64,000 nucleotides of DNA from Rhizobium sullae. Lineage in GTDB: Bacteria > Pseudomonadota > Alphaproteobacteria > Rhizobiales > Rhizobiaceae. The DNA is taken from NCBI RefSeq assembly GCF_025200715.1, contig NZ_CP104144.1:1116001-1180000 (forward strand), read 5' to 3'. A model generated the notes under the pieces. The model did no database searches, was not told the DNA's origin, and saw only the letters and a list, made by a program, of their open reading frames with translations. Of the stretch, positions 27,625 through 35,883 are shown one piece after another (the stretch's first letter is position 1; every line of letters begins with the position of its first letter). Made by a program: the position numbers and the translations under genes.

Positions 27625-28608
27625 TCACGGAACGATGACGGCCGCGCCGCTAAACCGGCCGGCGCGAAGGTCCGCAAGAGCCTCGTTTGCCCGTTCGAGT
27701 GGATACGTGACCGTATACGTGCGCACAGTCGCCTCGCGGGCGATCGGAAAGAACTGCGTCGCGTCTTCACGGGTAAGATTTGCGACGGAAACAAGCTCCC
27801 GCTCTCCCCACAGCAGGGTATAAGGCATGGCCGGGATGTCGCTCATATGAATGCCGCCGCAAACGACGCGGCCACCCTTGCGGACCGCCTTGAGAGCGGC
27901 CGGGACGAGCCCGCCGACCGGCGCAAAGATGATCGCCGCATCCAGCAACACCGGCGGCCTGTCATCCGAGCTTCCTGCCCATGCGGCTCCGAGACTTATG
28001 GCGAAACGTTGCGCTTCATCGTCCCCGCGGCGCGTAAAGGCATAGACTTCACGGCCTTGCCACACGCATACCTGGGCAATGATATGGGCTGCCGCTCCAA
28101 AGCCGTAGAGCCCGATCCTCCTGCCGTGACCGGCCTTCTTCAGGCAGCGCCAGCCGATGAGCCCGGCGCAGAGCAAAGGTGCAAGCGAAACCGGATCATC
28201 TTCCGGGTCAAGGTCAAAGGCATAGGACGCGTCGGCCACGACATCGGTGGCAAAGCCGCCATCGCGCGTATAGCCGGTAAACTCCGGCCGGTCGCAGAGG
28301 TTTTCAGCCTTCGACCGGCAATAGGGGCATGTGCCGCAGCTGTGGCCCAGCCATGGCACGCCGACACGGCTTCCTATTCTCGTGGCCGCCACGCCGTCAC
28401 CGACGGCATCGACGATCCCGACGATCTCATGGCCCGGCACGAGCGGCAGCTTCGGGTTGGCGAGGTCGCCGTCGATCACATGCAGGTCCGTGCGGCAAAT
28501 GGCGCAGGCCTCCACCTTCAGCCTGAGTTCGCCCCGACCCGGCAATGGATCCGGCCGTTCGACGAGAACCAGAGGCTTTCCGATGGCCTGAAGCGTCATC
28601 GCTTTCAT
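27625..28608 (-). CDS. Zinc-dependent alcohol dehydrogenase (AdhP type)
   Basis: 327 residues from MKAMTLQAIGKPLVLVERPD. Zinc ligands: CAICRTDLH and GHE for the catalytic zinc, and the four-Cys structural zinc loop GTCPYCRSKAENLC. The nucleotide-binding region GLYGFGAAAHI replaces the common GxGxxG. Medium-chain, cytosolic, NAD(P)-dependent oxidation of alcohols or reduction of aldehydes; under oxygen limitation it may dispose of reductant. It is divergent from the GAF-Fis regulator, and a FixK box lies 143 bp upstream. Confidence 0.88.
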   Translation of the reverse strand: MKAMTLQAIGKPLVLVERPDPLPGRGELRLKVEACAICRTDLHVIDGDLANPKLPLVPGHEIVGIVDAVGDGVAATRIGSRVGVPWLGHSCGTCPYCRSKAENLCDRPEFTGYTRDGGFATDVVADASYAFDLDPEDDPVSLAPLLCAGLIGWRCLKKAGHGRRIGLYGFGAAAHIIAQVCVWQGREVYAFTRRGDDEAQRFAISLGAAWAGSSDDRPPVLLDAAIIFAPVGGLVPAALKAVRKGGRVVCGGIHMSDIPAMPYTLLWGERELVSVANLTREDATQFFPIAREATVRTYTVTYPLERANEALADLRAGRFSGAAVIVP

Positions 28609-28750
28609 GGATATATCCTCCTGGACCCCGGCGCTTCAATGGTGGCAGAGGTTTCCACCGAGCCCTATTATAAAGCGTCACCATGGCTTGGCGGCTTAAT
28701 CGGGAACGAGTGTACACTCCTACACATATTCACAGTAAATCCGATCGACT

Positions 28751-28764
28751 TTGACCGGAATCAA
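28751..28764. promoter_or_regulatory. FixK/FNR box before alcohol dehydrogenase
   Basis: TTGAC-CGGA-ATCAA, full consensus match, 143 bp upstream of the ADH start at 28608. Confidence 0.7.
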
Positions 28765-28845
28765 AGTTGATTGATCCCGCGTCTTGTTCACTGCTTCCCG
28801 GAAACATCGATTTGCGAGGAAGCCGTGGCTTCGGCGGCATCTCGC

Positions 28846-28869
28846 AACTGTCGCAATCTTGCGACAGTT
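28846..28869. promoter_or_regulatory. 24-bp palindromic operator before GAF-Fis regulator
   Basis: AACTGTCGCAA-TC-TTGCGACAGTT is a perfect 11-bp inverted repeat, 94 bp before the regulator start. Its core TGTCGCA-N4-TGCGACA recurs at 29946 before the aldehyde dehydrogenase gene, so it is the likely binding site of the encoded Fis-type regulator. Confidence 0.75.
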
Positions 28870-28962
28870 TGGATTGGCCGTTCGGAAGTCATCGCAATTT
28901 AGCAGAATTGCAAAAGACGCGCATTTAGGTCAGTTTACTCTCGTGTTCCGTGGGAGGAGCCG

Positions 28963-29922
28963 ATGCACCAATATTCCGCGCATGCGGATCACGTCTATAC
29001 GTGCGCGCAGCAGAATTCCGCTGCAGCAAGTTCTCCAATCGTGGCTTCCTGGCGGCGCTGCATGACCATGCATCAGCTTGCCCCGGAAGACAAACGCACG
29101 CCTGTGCGGCTGACTGATTTGGAATTCCAGCTTGCACGCGAGCAATCGGATCAATTGATCAAGGACGCGACGGACGAACTCGACCGGCTTTTCTCGACGG
29201 TCGGGAGGGCCGGTTGCTGCCTGCTGCTGACGGATCGCAATGGCATCGCGCTGGAGCGGCGCGGCTCTGCCGGTGACGACAAGGAGTTTGGCGATCTCGG
29301 CCTCTGGACCGGATCTGTCTGGACTGAAGCAAGCATTGGCACAAACGGCATCGGCACGGCGCTTGCAGACGAGCGTGCCGTCGCAATTTTCCGCGACCAG
29401 CATTTCTTCTGCTCCAATATCCGTCTCAGTTGCACGACTGCGCCGATCCGCGACCATCGCGGTCAACTGGCTGCCGCGCTCGATATTTCCACTTGCCGTG
29501 ACGACGTCAATGAAATGACGCTGTCGATCCTGTCACAGGCGGTCCGCGACGCTGCTACCCGCATCGAACTCAATATCTTCCGCAGTGCCTTTGCCGGTGC
29601 ACGCTTCCTGATGGTGCCATCGGGCGCGAATTCTGCAGCGGCATTGCTAGCGGTCGACAAGCATGATCTTGTGCTCGGCGCGACGCGCGCGGCCCGGCTG
29701 GCGCTCAAGCTGGATGACCGGCGGATCGCCGCAGGTGTTCCAGCGGCCGATGCGCTTCATGAAAGCGGTGCGGCTACCGGCGACGTTCTCTTGGAAGCAG
29801 AACGTGCAGCCCTGTTGCGTGCGCTGACCCGGACCAACGGCAATGTTTCGCAGGCCGCGATCAGTCTTGGCATGAGCCGCGCCACACTTCATCGGAAGAT
29901 GAAGAGGCTCAACCTTCACTGA
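28963..29922 (+). CDS. AcoR-like GAF-Fis transcriptional regulator lacking AAA+ domain
   Basis: 319 residues from MHQYSAHADHVYTC after GTGGGAGGAG. The N-terminal half resembles the GAF sensor part of AcoR (VASWRRC, CLLLTDRNGIALERRG, WTEASIGTNGIGTAL). The C-terminus is a Fis-type helix-turn-helix (EAERAALLRALTRTNGNVSQ then AISLGMSRATLHRKMKRL). The central sigma-54 AAA+ ATPase (GAFTGA, Walker motifs) is absent, so it cannot remodel sigma-54 polymerase and should act as a conventional activator or repressor. It sits between two matching palindromes and directly upstream of an aldehyde dehydrogenase gene, its likely target. Confidence 0.85.
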   Translation: MHQYSAHADHVYTCAQQNSAAASSPIVASWRRCMTMHQLAPEDKRTPVRLTDLEFQLAREQSDQLIKDATDELDRLFSTVGRAGCCLLLTDRNGIALERRGSAGDDKEFGDLGLWTGSVWTEASIGTNGIGTALADERAVAIFRDQHFFCSNIRLSCTTAPIRDHRGQLAAALDISTCRDDVNEMTLSILSQAVRDAATRIELNIFRSAFAGARFLMVPSGANSAAALLAVDKHDLVLGATRAARLALKLDDRRIAAGVPAADALHESGAATGDVLLEAERAALLRALTRTNGNVSQAAISLGMSRATLHRKMKRLNLH

Positions 29923-29945
29923 GCCTTCCCTCCAAAGAGTAATCC

Positions 29946-29963
29946 TGTCGCAGCGTTGCGACA
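29946..29963. promoter_or_regulatory. Palindromic operator before aldehyde dehydrogenase
   Basis: TGTCGCA-GCGT-TGCGACA, the same 18-bp architecture as the palindrome at 28846-28869, 105 bp before the aldehyde dehydrogenase start. Confidence 0.75.
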
Positions 29964-30068
29964 CTGTGCACTGCAGCAATGCGCCGGGAGCCTGTTGCAA
30001 TCGATAAAACACGCGCAGACTCCTTCCATCGGTTCGCTCCTGAACCTGGCTCATCTTGGGAGGATGAC

Positions 30069-31577
<1,509 letters not shown>

Positions 31578-31606
31578 GAACCGGATTGATCACAAATGGC
31601 TACCTT

Positions 31607-31622
31607 CTCCCCTTTCGGGGAG
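31607..31622 (+). terminator. Short hairpin between aldehyde dehydrogenase and DUF779 genes
   Basis: CTCCCC-TTTC-GGGGAG, a 6-bp stem with tetraloop, followed shortly by CTTTT. It could be a partial terminator or an mRNA-stability element inside the operon. Confidence 0.35.
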
Positions 31623-31646
31623 GAGGCTTTTGGCTTGGAGGAAATC

Positions 31647-32039
31647 ATGGAGACGACCGTCAATGGCGAACCGCGCGTTCTTGCGACCGACGCGGCGCTG
31701 GCTCTCATAGATGAAATCCGCCGCGATCATCCCGACATCCTTTTCCACCAGTCCGGCGGCTGTTGCGACGGGTCCTCGCCGATGTGTTATCCGGCGGGCG
31801 AATTCCGTGTCGGGGAGACGGACGTGAGGCTTGGTGAGATTGGTGGCGTACCAGTTTATATCAGCGCCAGCCAGTTCGAGGCCTGGAAACACACGCAGTT
31901 GATCATCGATGTCGTACCCGGCCGCGGCGGTATGTTCTCGCTCGACAACGGCCGCGAGAAGCGTTTCCTCACCCGCTCGCGGCTGTTCGGCGGCGGCGAG
32001 GCCTGTGGTATTCCGAGCCTTACCAAGCGCGCCACTTGA
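31647..32039 (+). CDS. DUF779 protein
   Basis: 130 residues from METTVNGEPRVLATDAAL after TTGGAGG; an ATG 17 codons earlier lacks a ribosome site. It contains the family hallmark HQSGGCCDGSSPMCYPAGEF and ends ITxxLFGGGEACGIPSL-like (RSRLFGGGEACGIPSLTK). The clustered Cys residues could bind a metal. DUF779 genes nearly always accompany AldB-type aldehyde dehydrogenases, and the same order is seen here, so a maturation or accessory role for the dehydrogenase is inferred. Confidence 0.85.
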   Translation: METTVNGEPRVLATDAALALIDEIRRDHPDILFHQSGGCCDGSSPMCYPAGEFRVGETDVRLGEIGGVPVYISASQFEAWKHTQLIIDVVPGRGGMFSLDNGREKRFLTRSRLFGGGEACGIPSLTKRAT

Positions 32040-32100
32040 CAAGTAGACCGGGCGCCGCCCCTCGAACAAAAGCGATCTGAGCGGCGAACATTTTCAGATC

Positions 32101-33315
32101 TTACGCGACTTGCCTTGCCAGGGCGCAGCGCGACCAGAGCGAATGGAGTGCCGCGACCAGTTGTTCGATGTCGGCATCGGAATGCAGCGGCGTCGGGGTG
32201 ATGCGCAGCCGCTCGGTCTTCTTCGGCACCGTCGGATAGTTGATCGGCTGGACATAGACGCCGAAATTGTCGAGCAGGATATCGGAGATCCATTTGCACT
32301 TCGCCGCATCGCCGACCACCACCGGTACGATATGGCTCGGGTTCGGCATATGCGGAATGCCGCGCTGATCGAGCAGCGTTCGCAGCTTGCGCACCCGGTC
32401 CTGATGGCGGGCGCGCTCGATCTGGCTGATCTTCAGGTGCTGGATCGAGGCCACCGCACCGGCCGCCAGCGCCGGCGGCAGCGCCGTGGTGAAGATGAAG
32501 CCGGAGGCAAACGAGCGGATGAAGTCGCACAGTGCCGCCGAGGCGGCGATATAGCCACCCATGACGCCGAAGGCCTTGCCGAGCGTGCCTTCGATCACCG
32601 TCAGCCGGTCCATCAGCCCTTCGCGCTCGGCAATGCCGCCGCCGCGCGGGCCGTACATGCCGACGGCATGGACTTCGTCGAGATAGGTCATGGCGCCATA
32701 CTTGTCGGCGAGATCACAGATCTCCTTGATCGGCGCGATATCGCCATCCATCGAATAGACGGATTCAAACGCGATCAGCTTCGGCGCCTTCGGATCGGCG
32801 GCCGCCAGCTTGGCTTCGAGATCGGCCACGTCGTTGTGCTTCCAGATCACCTTGCCGCACTTCGCATGGCGGATGCCCTCGATCATCGAGGCATGGTTCA
32901 GCGCGTCGGAGAAGATGATCAGCCCGGGGATTTTGGCGCCGAGCGTGCCGAGGCTTGCCCAGTTGGAGACGTAGCCGGAGGTGAAGATCAGTGCCGCTTC
33001 CTTGCCGTGCAGGTCGGCCAGCTCGCGCTCGAGCAGGACGTGGTAGTGGGTGGTGCCAGAGATATTCCGGGTGCCTCCCGCACCCGCGCCACAGTGGTCG
33101 ATGGCGTTCTTCATCGCCTCGATCACCTTCGGGTTCTGGCCCATGCCGAGATAGTCGTTGGAGCACCAGACGGTGACGTCCTTCGCACCGTCCGCCGTAT
33201 GGCGCGTGGCGCGCGGAAAGTGGCCGCGGTGACGCTCGAGATCGGCAAAAACGCGGTAGCGGCCTTCGGCGTGAAGCCCGTCCAGCTCGCTCCTAAAAAA
33301 CCCTTCGAAATCCAT
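32101..33315 (-). CDS. hemA: 5-aminolevulinate synthase
   Basis: 404 residues starting [24 protein letters not shown] motifs: [50 protein letters not shown] and the PLP lysine in [13 protein letters not shown]. It condenses glycine and succinyl-CoA to 5-aminolevulinate, the first haem step in alphaproteobacteria (Shemin pathway). Placed beside ccmE and the cbb3 oxidase genes with a FixK box 61 bp upstream, it likely supplies haem under micro-oxic conditions. A second chromosomal copy is likely but not visible here. Confidence 0.95.
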   Translation of the reverse strand: MDFEGFFRSELDGLHAEGRYRVFADLERHRGHFPRATRHTADGAKDVTVWCSNDYLGMGQNPKVIEAMKNAIDHCGAGAGGTRNISGTTHYHVLLERELADLHGKEAALIFTSGYVSNWASLGTLGAKIPGLIIFSDALNHASMIEGIRHAKCGKVIWKHNDVADLEAKLAAADPKAPKLIAFESVYSMDGDIAPIKEICDLADKYGAMTYLDEVHAVGMYGPRGGGIAEREGLMDRLTVIEGTLGKAFGVMGGYIAASAALCDFIRSFASGFIFTTALPPALAAGAVASIQHLKISQIERARHQDRVRKLRTLLDQRGIPHMPNPSHIVPVVVGDAAKCKWISDILLDNFGVYVQPINYPTVPKKTERLRITPTPLHSDADIEQLVAALHSLWSRCALARQVA

Positions 33316-33375
33316 GCATGTGCTCCAGTATCCACCAGGTGCCGACGGACATAGCGCATGCCGGACACGGTGGTT

Positions 33376-33389
33376 TTGACATAAATCAA
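33376..33389. promoter_or_regulatory. FixK/FNR box before hemA
   Basis: TTGAC-ATAA-ATCAA, full match, 61 bp upstream of the hemA start at 33315, adjacent to the ccmF scar. Confidence 0.8.
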
Positions 33390-33390
33390 G

Positions 33391-33420
33391 TTAGACCGTC
33401 ATCCGGTTCTCGATGATCAT
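33391..33420 (-). pseudogene. Residual 5' end of ccmF
   Basis: The ccmE stop overlaps ATGA opening MIIENRMTV and then a stop. Rhizobial CcmF (CycK) proteins begin MIIE and normally overlap ccmE in this way. Only the first four codons match before the sequence diverges, so this is a junction scar. Confidence 0.6.
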
Positions 33421-33884
33421 TGCGTGCCCTCGCCTTCCTTCCCCTTGCTTTCCTGCCAGAAACCCTGCGCCTTCAGCCGGTCGGCAACGTCCTTGGGCAT
33501 GTATTTCTCGTCGTGCTTGGCAAGCACCGTGTCGGCGATGAACTCCCGGCTGCCGACCGCAAACTTGCCTTCGGTCACCACGCCCTGCCCCTCGCGGAAG
33601 AGGTCGGGCAGGATGCCGGTGTATCTGACCTTCACAGCATCGCCGCTGCCGTCGGTGACGGCAAATTCCACCGTCGAGCCGGCGCCGCGCACGACGCTGC
33701 CCTCGCCAACCAACCCCCCGAGGCGGATGCGCGTCTCGGGTGCGACCGGCGTCCTGGCGAGATCGGCCGGCATGTAGAAATAGGCGACCGACTGGCTGAA
33801 GGCGAACATGACGAGCATCACCGCGGCAAGGATGAAGCCCATGCCGCCGCCGATCACCACCAGACGCTTCTGCTTGCGCGTCAT
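33417..33884 (-). CDS. ccmE: Cytochrome c maturation haem chaperone CcmE (CycJ)
   Basis: 155 residues from [16 protein letters not shown]. One N-terminal membrane anchor ([20 protein letters not shown]) precedes the OB-fold periplasmic domain. The haem-binding His is in [11 protein letters not shown], followed by the Tyr that helps bind haem. CcmE transiently and covalently carries haem to the CcmF/H ligase. It normally lies in ccmIEFH; here it stands alone with a piece of ccmI before it and of ccmF after it. The FixK box at 34000 and the neighbouring hemA suggest an extra micro-oxic copy serving FixO, FixP and NorC haem attachment. Confidence 0.93.
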   Translation of the reverse strand: MTRKQKRLVVIGGGMGFILAAVMLVMFAFSQSVAYFYMPADLARTPVAPETRIRLGGLVGEGSVVRGAGSTVEFAVTDGSGDAVKVRYTGILPDLFREGQGVVTEGKFAVGSREFIADTVLAKHDEKYMPKDVADRLKAQGFWQESKGKEGEGTQ

Positions 33885-33946
33885 TCCGTCTCCCCCTCCG
33901 CCGCAACGCCGAGCTCGCGCCCCAGCGCAATCAGCTGCCTGCCCTC
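33881..33946 (-). pseudogene. Residual 3' end of ccmI (cycH)
   Basis: In the frame overlapping the ccmE start (ATGA) the sequence reads [21 protein letters not shown] and stops, preceded by an in-frame TAA. The [10 protein letters not shown] segment followed by an ATGA overlap fits the end of rhizobial CcmI before ccmE. It cannot be expressed as such and marks the left junction of an excised ccmE segment. Confidence 0.6.
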
Positions 33947-33999
33947 TTAGGGAGTTGTCCCCTTTCGGAAGGATATACGGACTTCGACCGCGACCAACA

Positions 34000-34013
34000 T
34001 TGACCGTCGTCAA
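34000..34013. promoter_or_regulatory. FixK/FNR box before ccmE
   Basis: TTGAC-CGTC-GTCAA, full match, 116 bp upstream of the ccmE start and just downstream of the response-regulator gene end. Confidence 0.7.
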
Positions 34014-34037
34014 ATAAATCTGATGCTGCGATTACTG

Positions 34038-34766
34038 CTAGTGGCCGCCACCGGTAAACACATAGCCGATGCCGCGGACGGACTGGATGATCGTCGGGTT
34101 CTTGGGGTCCTGTTCGATTTTTCGGCGTAGCCTGGCAATTTGCGCATCGATCGTTCGATCGAATGCCTCCAGGTTGCGGCTGCGTGTGAGGTCCATCAAG
34201 GTTTCGCGTGAGAGAACCCGGCCGGGGTTGCGCGCGAAGACGAGAAGCATATCGAATTCACCGGTTGTCAGCGCTTTGTCTTTGCCGGAAGGGTCCGTTA
34301 ACTTGCGCCGATGGATGTGGAGTTGCCATCCATCGAACTCCAGCACACCCTCGGCACCGGCCTGCGGTCCCGCCGGGCGTTCGGCAGGCTGGCGGCGGCG
34401 CAACACGGTTCTCAGCCGGGCAAGAACCTCGCGAAGGTGGAATGGCTTGGCGATGTAATCATCGGCTCCGACTTCGAGGCCTACGACTTTGTCGGTCACA
34501 TCGTCGCGGCCGGTGAGCATTAAAATCGGCACGTCCGAATTCGCGCGGACTTCCCGCACCAACTGAAGCCCGTTTTGGCCGCCAGGCAAAACCAGATCGA
34601 GGAAAATGGCCGTAAAGTCTGTCTTAGCCAGCTCAGCATGCATGGCGGTCCCATCGGCGACGGCCGTGACCCGATATCCTTCGTCTTCAAAATAGCGGAT
34701 CAGCATCTGCCGAATCCGGGCGTCGTCATCGACGACCAAAATATGCTCGGACTGCTTATCCGTCAT
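34038..34766 (-). CDS. OmpR/PhoB-family response regulator (candidate FxkR)
   Basis: 242 residues from MTDKQSEHILVVDDDAR. The receiver domain has acidic DDD, the phospho-acceptor in IFLDLVLPGG, T in MLTGRDD and K in DDYIAKPF. The C-terminal winged helix has LTTGEFDMLLVFARNPGRVL and RRKIEQDPKNPTIIQSVRGIGYVF. There is no adjacent kinase. The two hybrid FixL-like kinases in this window need an output regulator. In Rhizobium etli the hybrid FixL signals through FxkR, as I recall also an OmpR-type regulator, so that role is a reasoned guess here. Confidence 0.85.
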   Translation of the reverse strand: MTDKQSEHILVVDDDARIRQMLIRYFEDEGYRVTAVADGTAMHAELAKTDFTAIFLDLVLPGGQNGLQLVREVRANSDVPILMLTGRDDVTDKVVGLEVGADDYIAKPFHLREVLARLRTVLRRRQPAERPAGPQAGAEGVLEFDGWQLHIHRRKLTDPSGKDKALTTGEFDMLLVFARNPGRVLSRETLMDLTRSRNLEAFDRTIDAQIARLRRKIEQDPKNPTIIQSVRGIGYVFTGGGH

Positions 34767-34945
34767 TTCTACATTCCCTCGGGCTTTTCCGAGAAGACAC
34801 TCGCGAACCGCCAGTTACTTTCCCCAATTATCGAATTTCTCGGGAAATGGGAACGCAACAGTCCCGCTTCTCCCAAAAGAATGACCTAGCGGTTTGCAAG
34901 GACTGCGAAAAAGTCCAGTTTTGCATGCTTTTCTCGCGCATGCGG

Positions 34946-34959
34946 TTGATCAAAATCAA
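34946..34959. promoter_or_regulatory. FixK/FNR box before NnrR-like regulator
   Basis: TTGAT-CAAA-ATCAA, full match, 57 bp upstream of the Crp/Fnr-family gene at 35016. Confidence 0.75.
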
Positions 34960-35015
34960 ATAGGAGTTCACTCACGCAGGTTAAATCAGGTTTGGAATTC
35001 ACCGAGGGTAGGAAA

Positions 35016-35678
35016 ATGTCCGTCGAGACCTCCGTATTGGCGCGTTCAAAGCTCTTTGCCGGGCTAGGCAGCAACACTGCCAACATGCTGCTCAAGCATG
35101 CAGAGATTATCAGGTTTGAGCCGCGTGATTTCATCGTCCGGGAAAACCAAAGAGCCGACGCGTTCTTTTGCGTGATCCAAGGCTATGTTCGCTTGTTCAA
35201 GACGAATGAGGTCGGCCGCGCCGCAGACATCAGGATCTGTGAACCGCGCGACACCTTTGCCGAGTGTCTGATCGGTGGCGGTGGTATCTATGCTTACAAT
35301 GCTCAGGCGGCGGATAATATTGTGCTTGCACGCTTCAACCTCGACGGCGTGAGGCGGCTCGCCGAAGAGGATCGCGCTCTGGACCGGAACATCATGCAAC
35401 TGATGGCCGATCATCTGCTTGTGACGATGGAATGCGTGGCCAGCGACCGTTTGCAGACCGCCCCTCAGCGGGTTGCCAACTATCTTCTAAGCCAATGTTC
35501 GCCTGGCAAACCAAGCGAAACCGTTCGCCTCCCCTATCAAAAGAGCCTGCTCGCCGGCAAGCTAGGCCTTGCGCCGGAAGCGCTTTCGCGTGCATTCGGC
35601 TCGCTCAAGAAAGCAGGCGTCACTGTCAGAGGCAGAACGGTGCGGATCGACGATATCGCCGCTCTGCGCCAGATGTAG
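35016..35678 (+). CDS. Crp/Fnr-family regulator, NnrR/DNR-like
   Basis: 220 residues from MSVETSVLARSKLFAGLG after GAGGGTAGG. The cyclic-nucleotide-type beta-barrel occupies residues about 10-120 (FVIQGYVRLFKT-like FFCVIQGYVRLFK), and the winged helix has KSLLAGKLGLAPEALSRAFG with E-x2-SR contacts for a TTG-type half-site. No FNR iron-sulfur cysteine cluster is present. The recognition helix is nearest in pattern to DNR/NnrR proteins, which respond to NO and control nor genes. With the nor cluster 25 kb away, NnrR is the best guess. It sits at the end of the fix block, convergent with fixS. Confidence 0.78.
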   Translation: MSVETSVLARSKLFAGLGSNTANMLLKHAEIIRFEPRDFIVRENQRADAFFCVIQGYVRLFKTNEVGRAADIRICEPRDTFAECLIGGGGIYAYNAQAADNIVLARFNLDGVRRLAEEDRALDRNIMQLMADHLLVTMECVASDRLQTAPQRVANYLLSQCSPGKPSETVRLPYQKSLLAGKLGLAPEALSRAFGSLKKAGVTVRGRTVRIDDIAALRQM

Positions 35679-35724
35679 AATAGCGCCGGCGACGATCCGC
35701 CAACTCTTGGCATCCGTCATAGCC

Positions 35725-35883
35725 TTAAGGCCGGGGCATCTTTTCATCCTCGTCATCGAGGATGCGCCATGACGCGCCTTCGAGATCGTCATATTGGCCG
35801 TTCTTCAGAGACCAGAGAAAACCAAAAAGACCCAAGCCGCCCATGAACAGAGCGATCGGAATGAGGTAGATCAACATGTTCAT
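35725..35883 (-). CDS. fixS: cbb3 oxidase assembly protein FixS (CcoS)
   Basis: 52 residues, read by hand from MNMLIYLIPIALFMGGLGLF. One transmembrane helix (about residues 4-26) precedes SLKNGQYDDLEGASWRIL, the family signature, and an acidic tail. Its ATGA start overlaps the fixI stop. CcoS is needed for cofactor assembly (CuB and haem b) of the cbb3 oxidase. Last gene of fixGHIS. Confidence 0.93.
   Translation of the reverse strand: MNMLIYLIPIALFMGGLGLFGFLWSLKNGQYDDLEGASWRILDDEDEKMPRP

Larger units (their letters stand above)
28609..28962. other. Divergent regulatory region between ADH and GAF-Fis genes
   Basis: About 350 bases without a gene. It contains the anaerobox at 28751 and the 24-bp palindrome at 28846, listed separately, and presumably both promoters. 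Confidence 0.6.
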
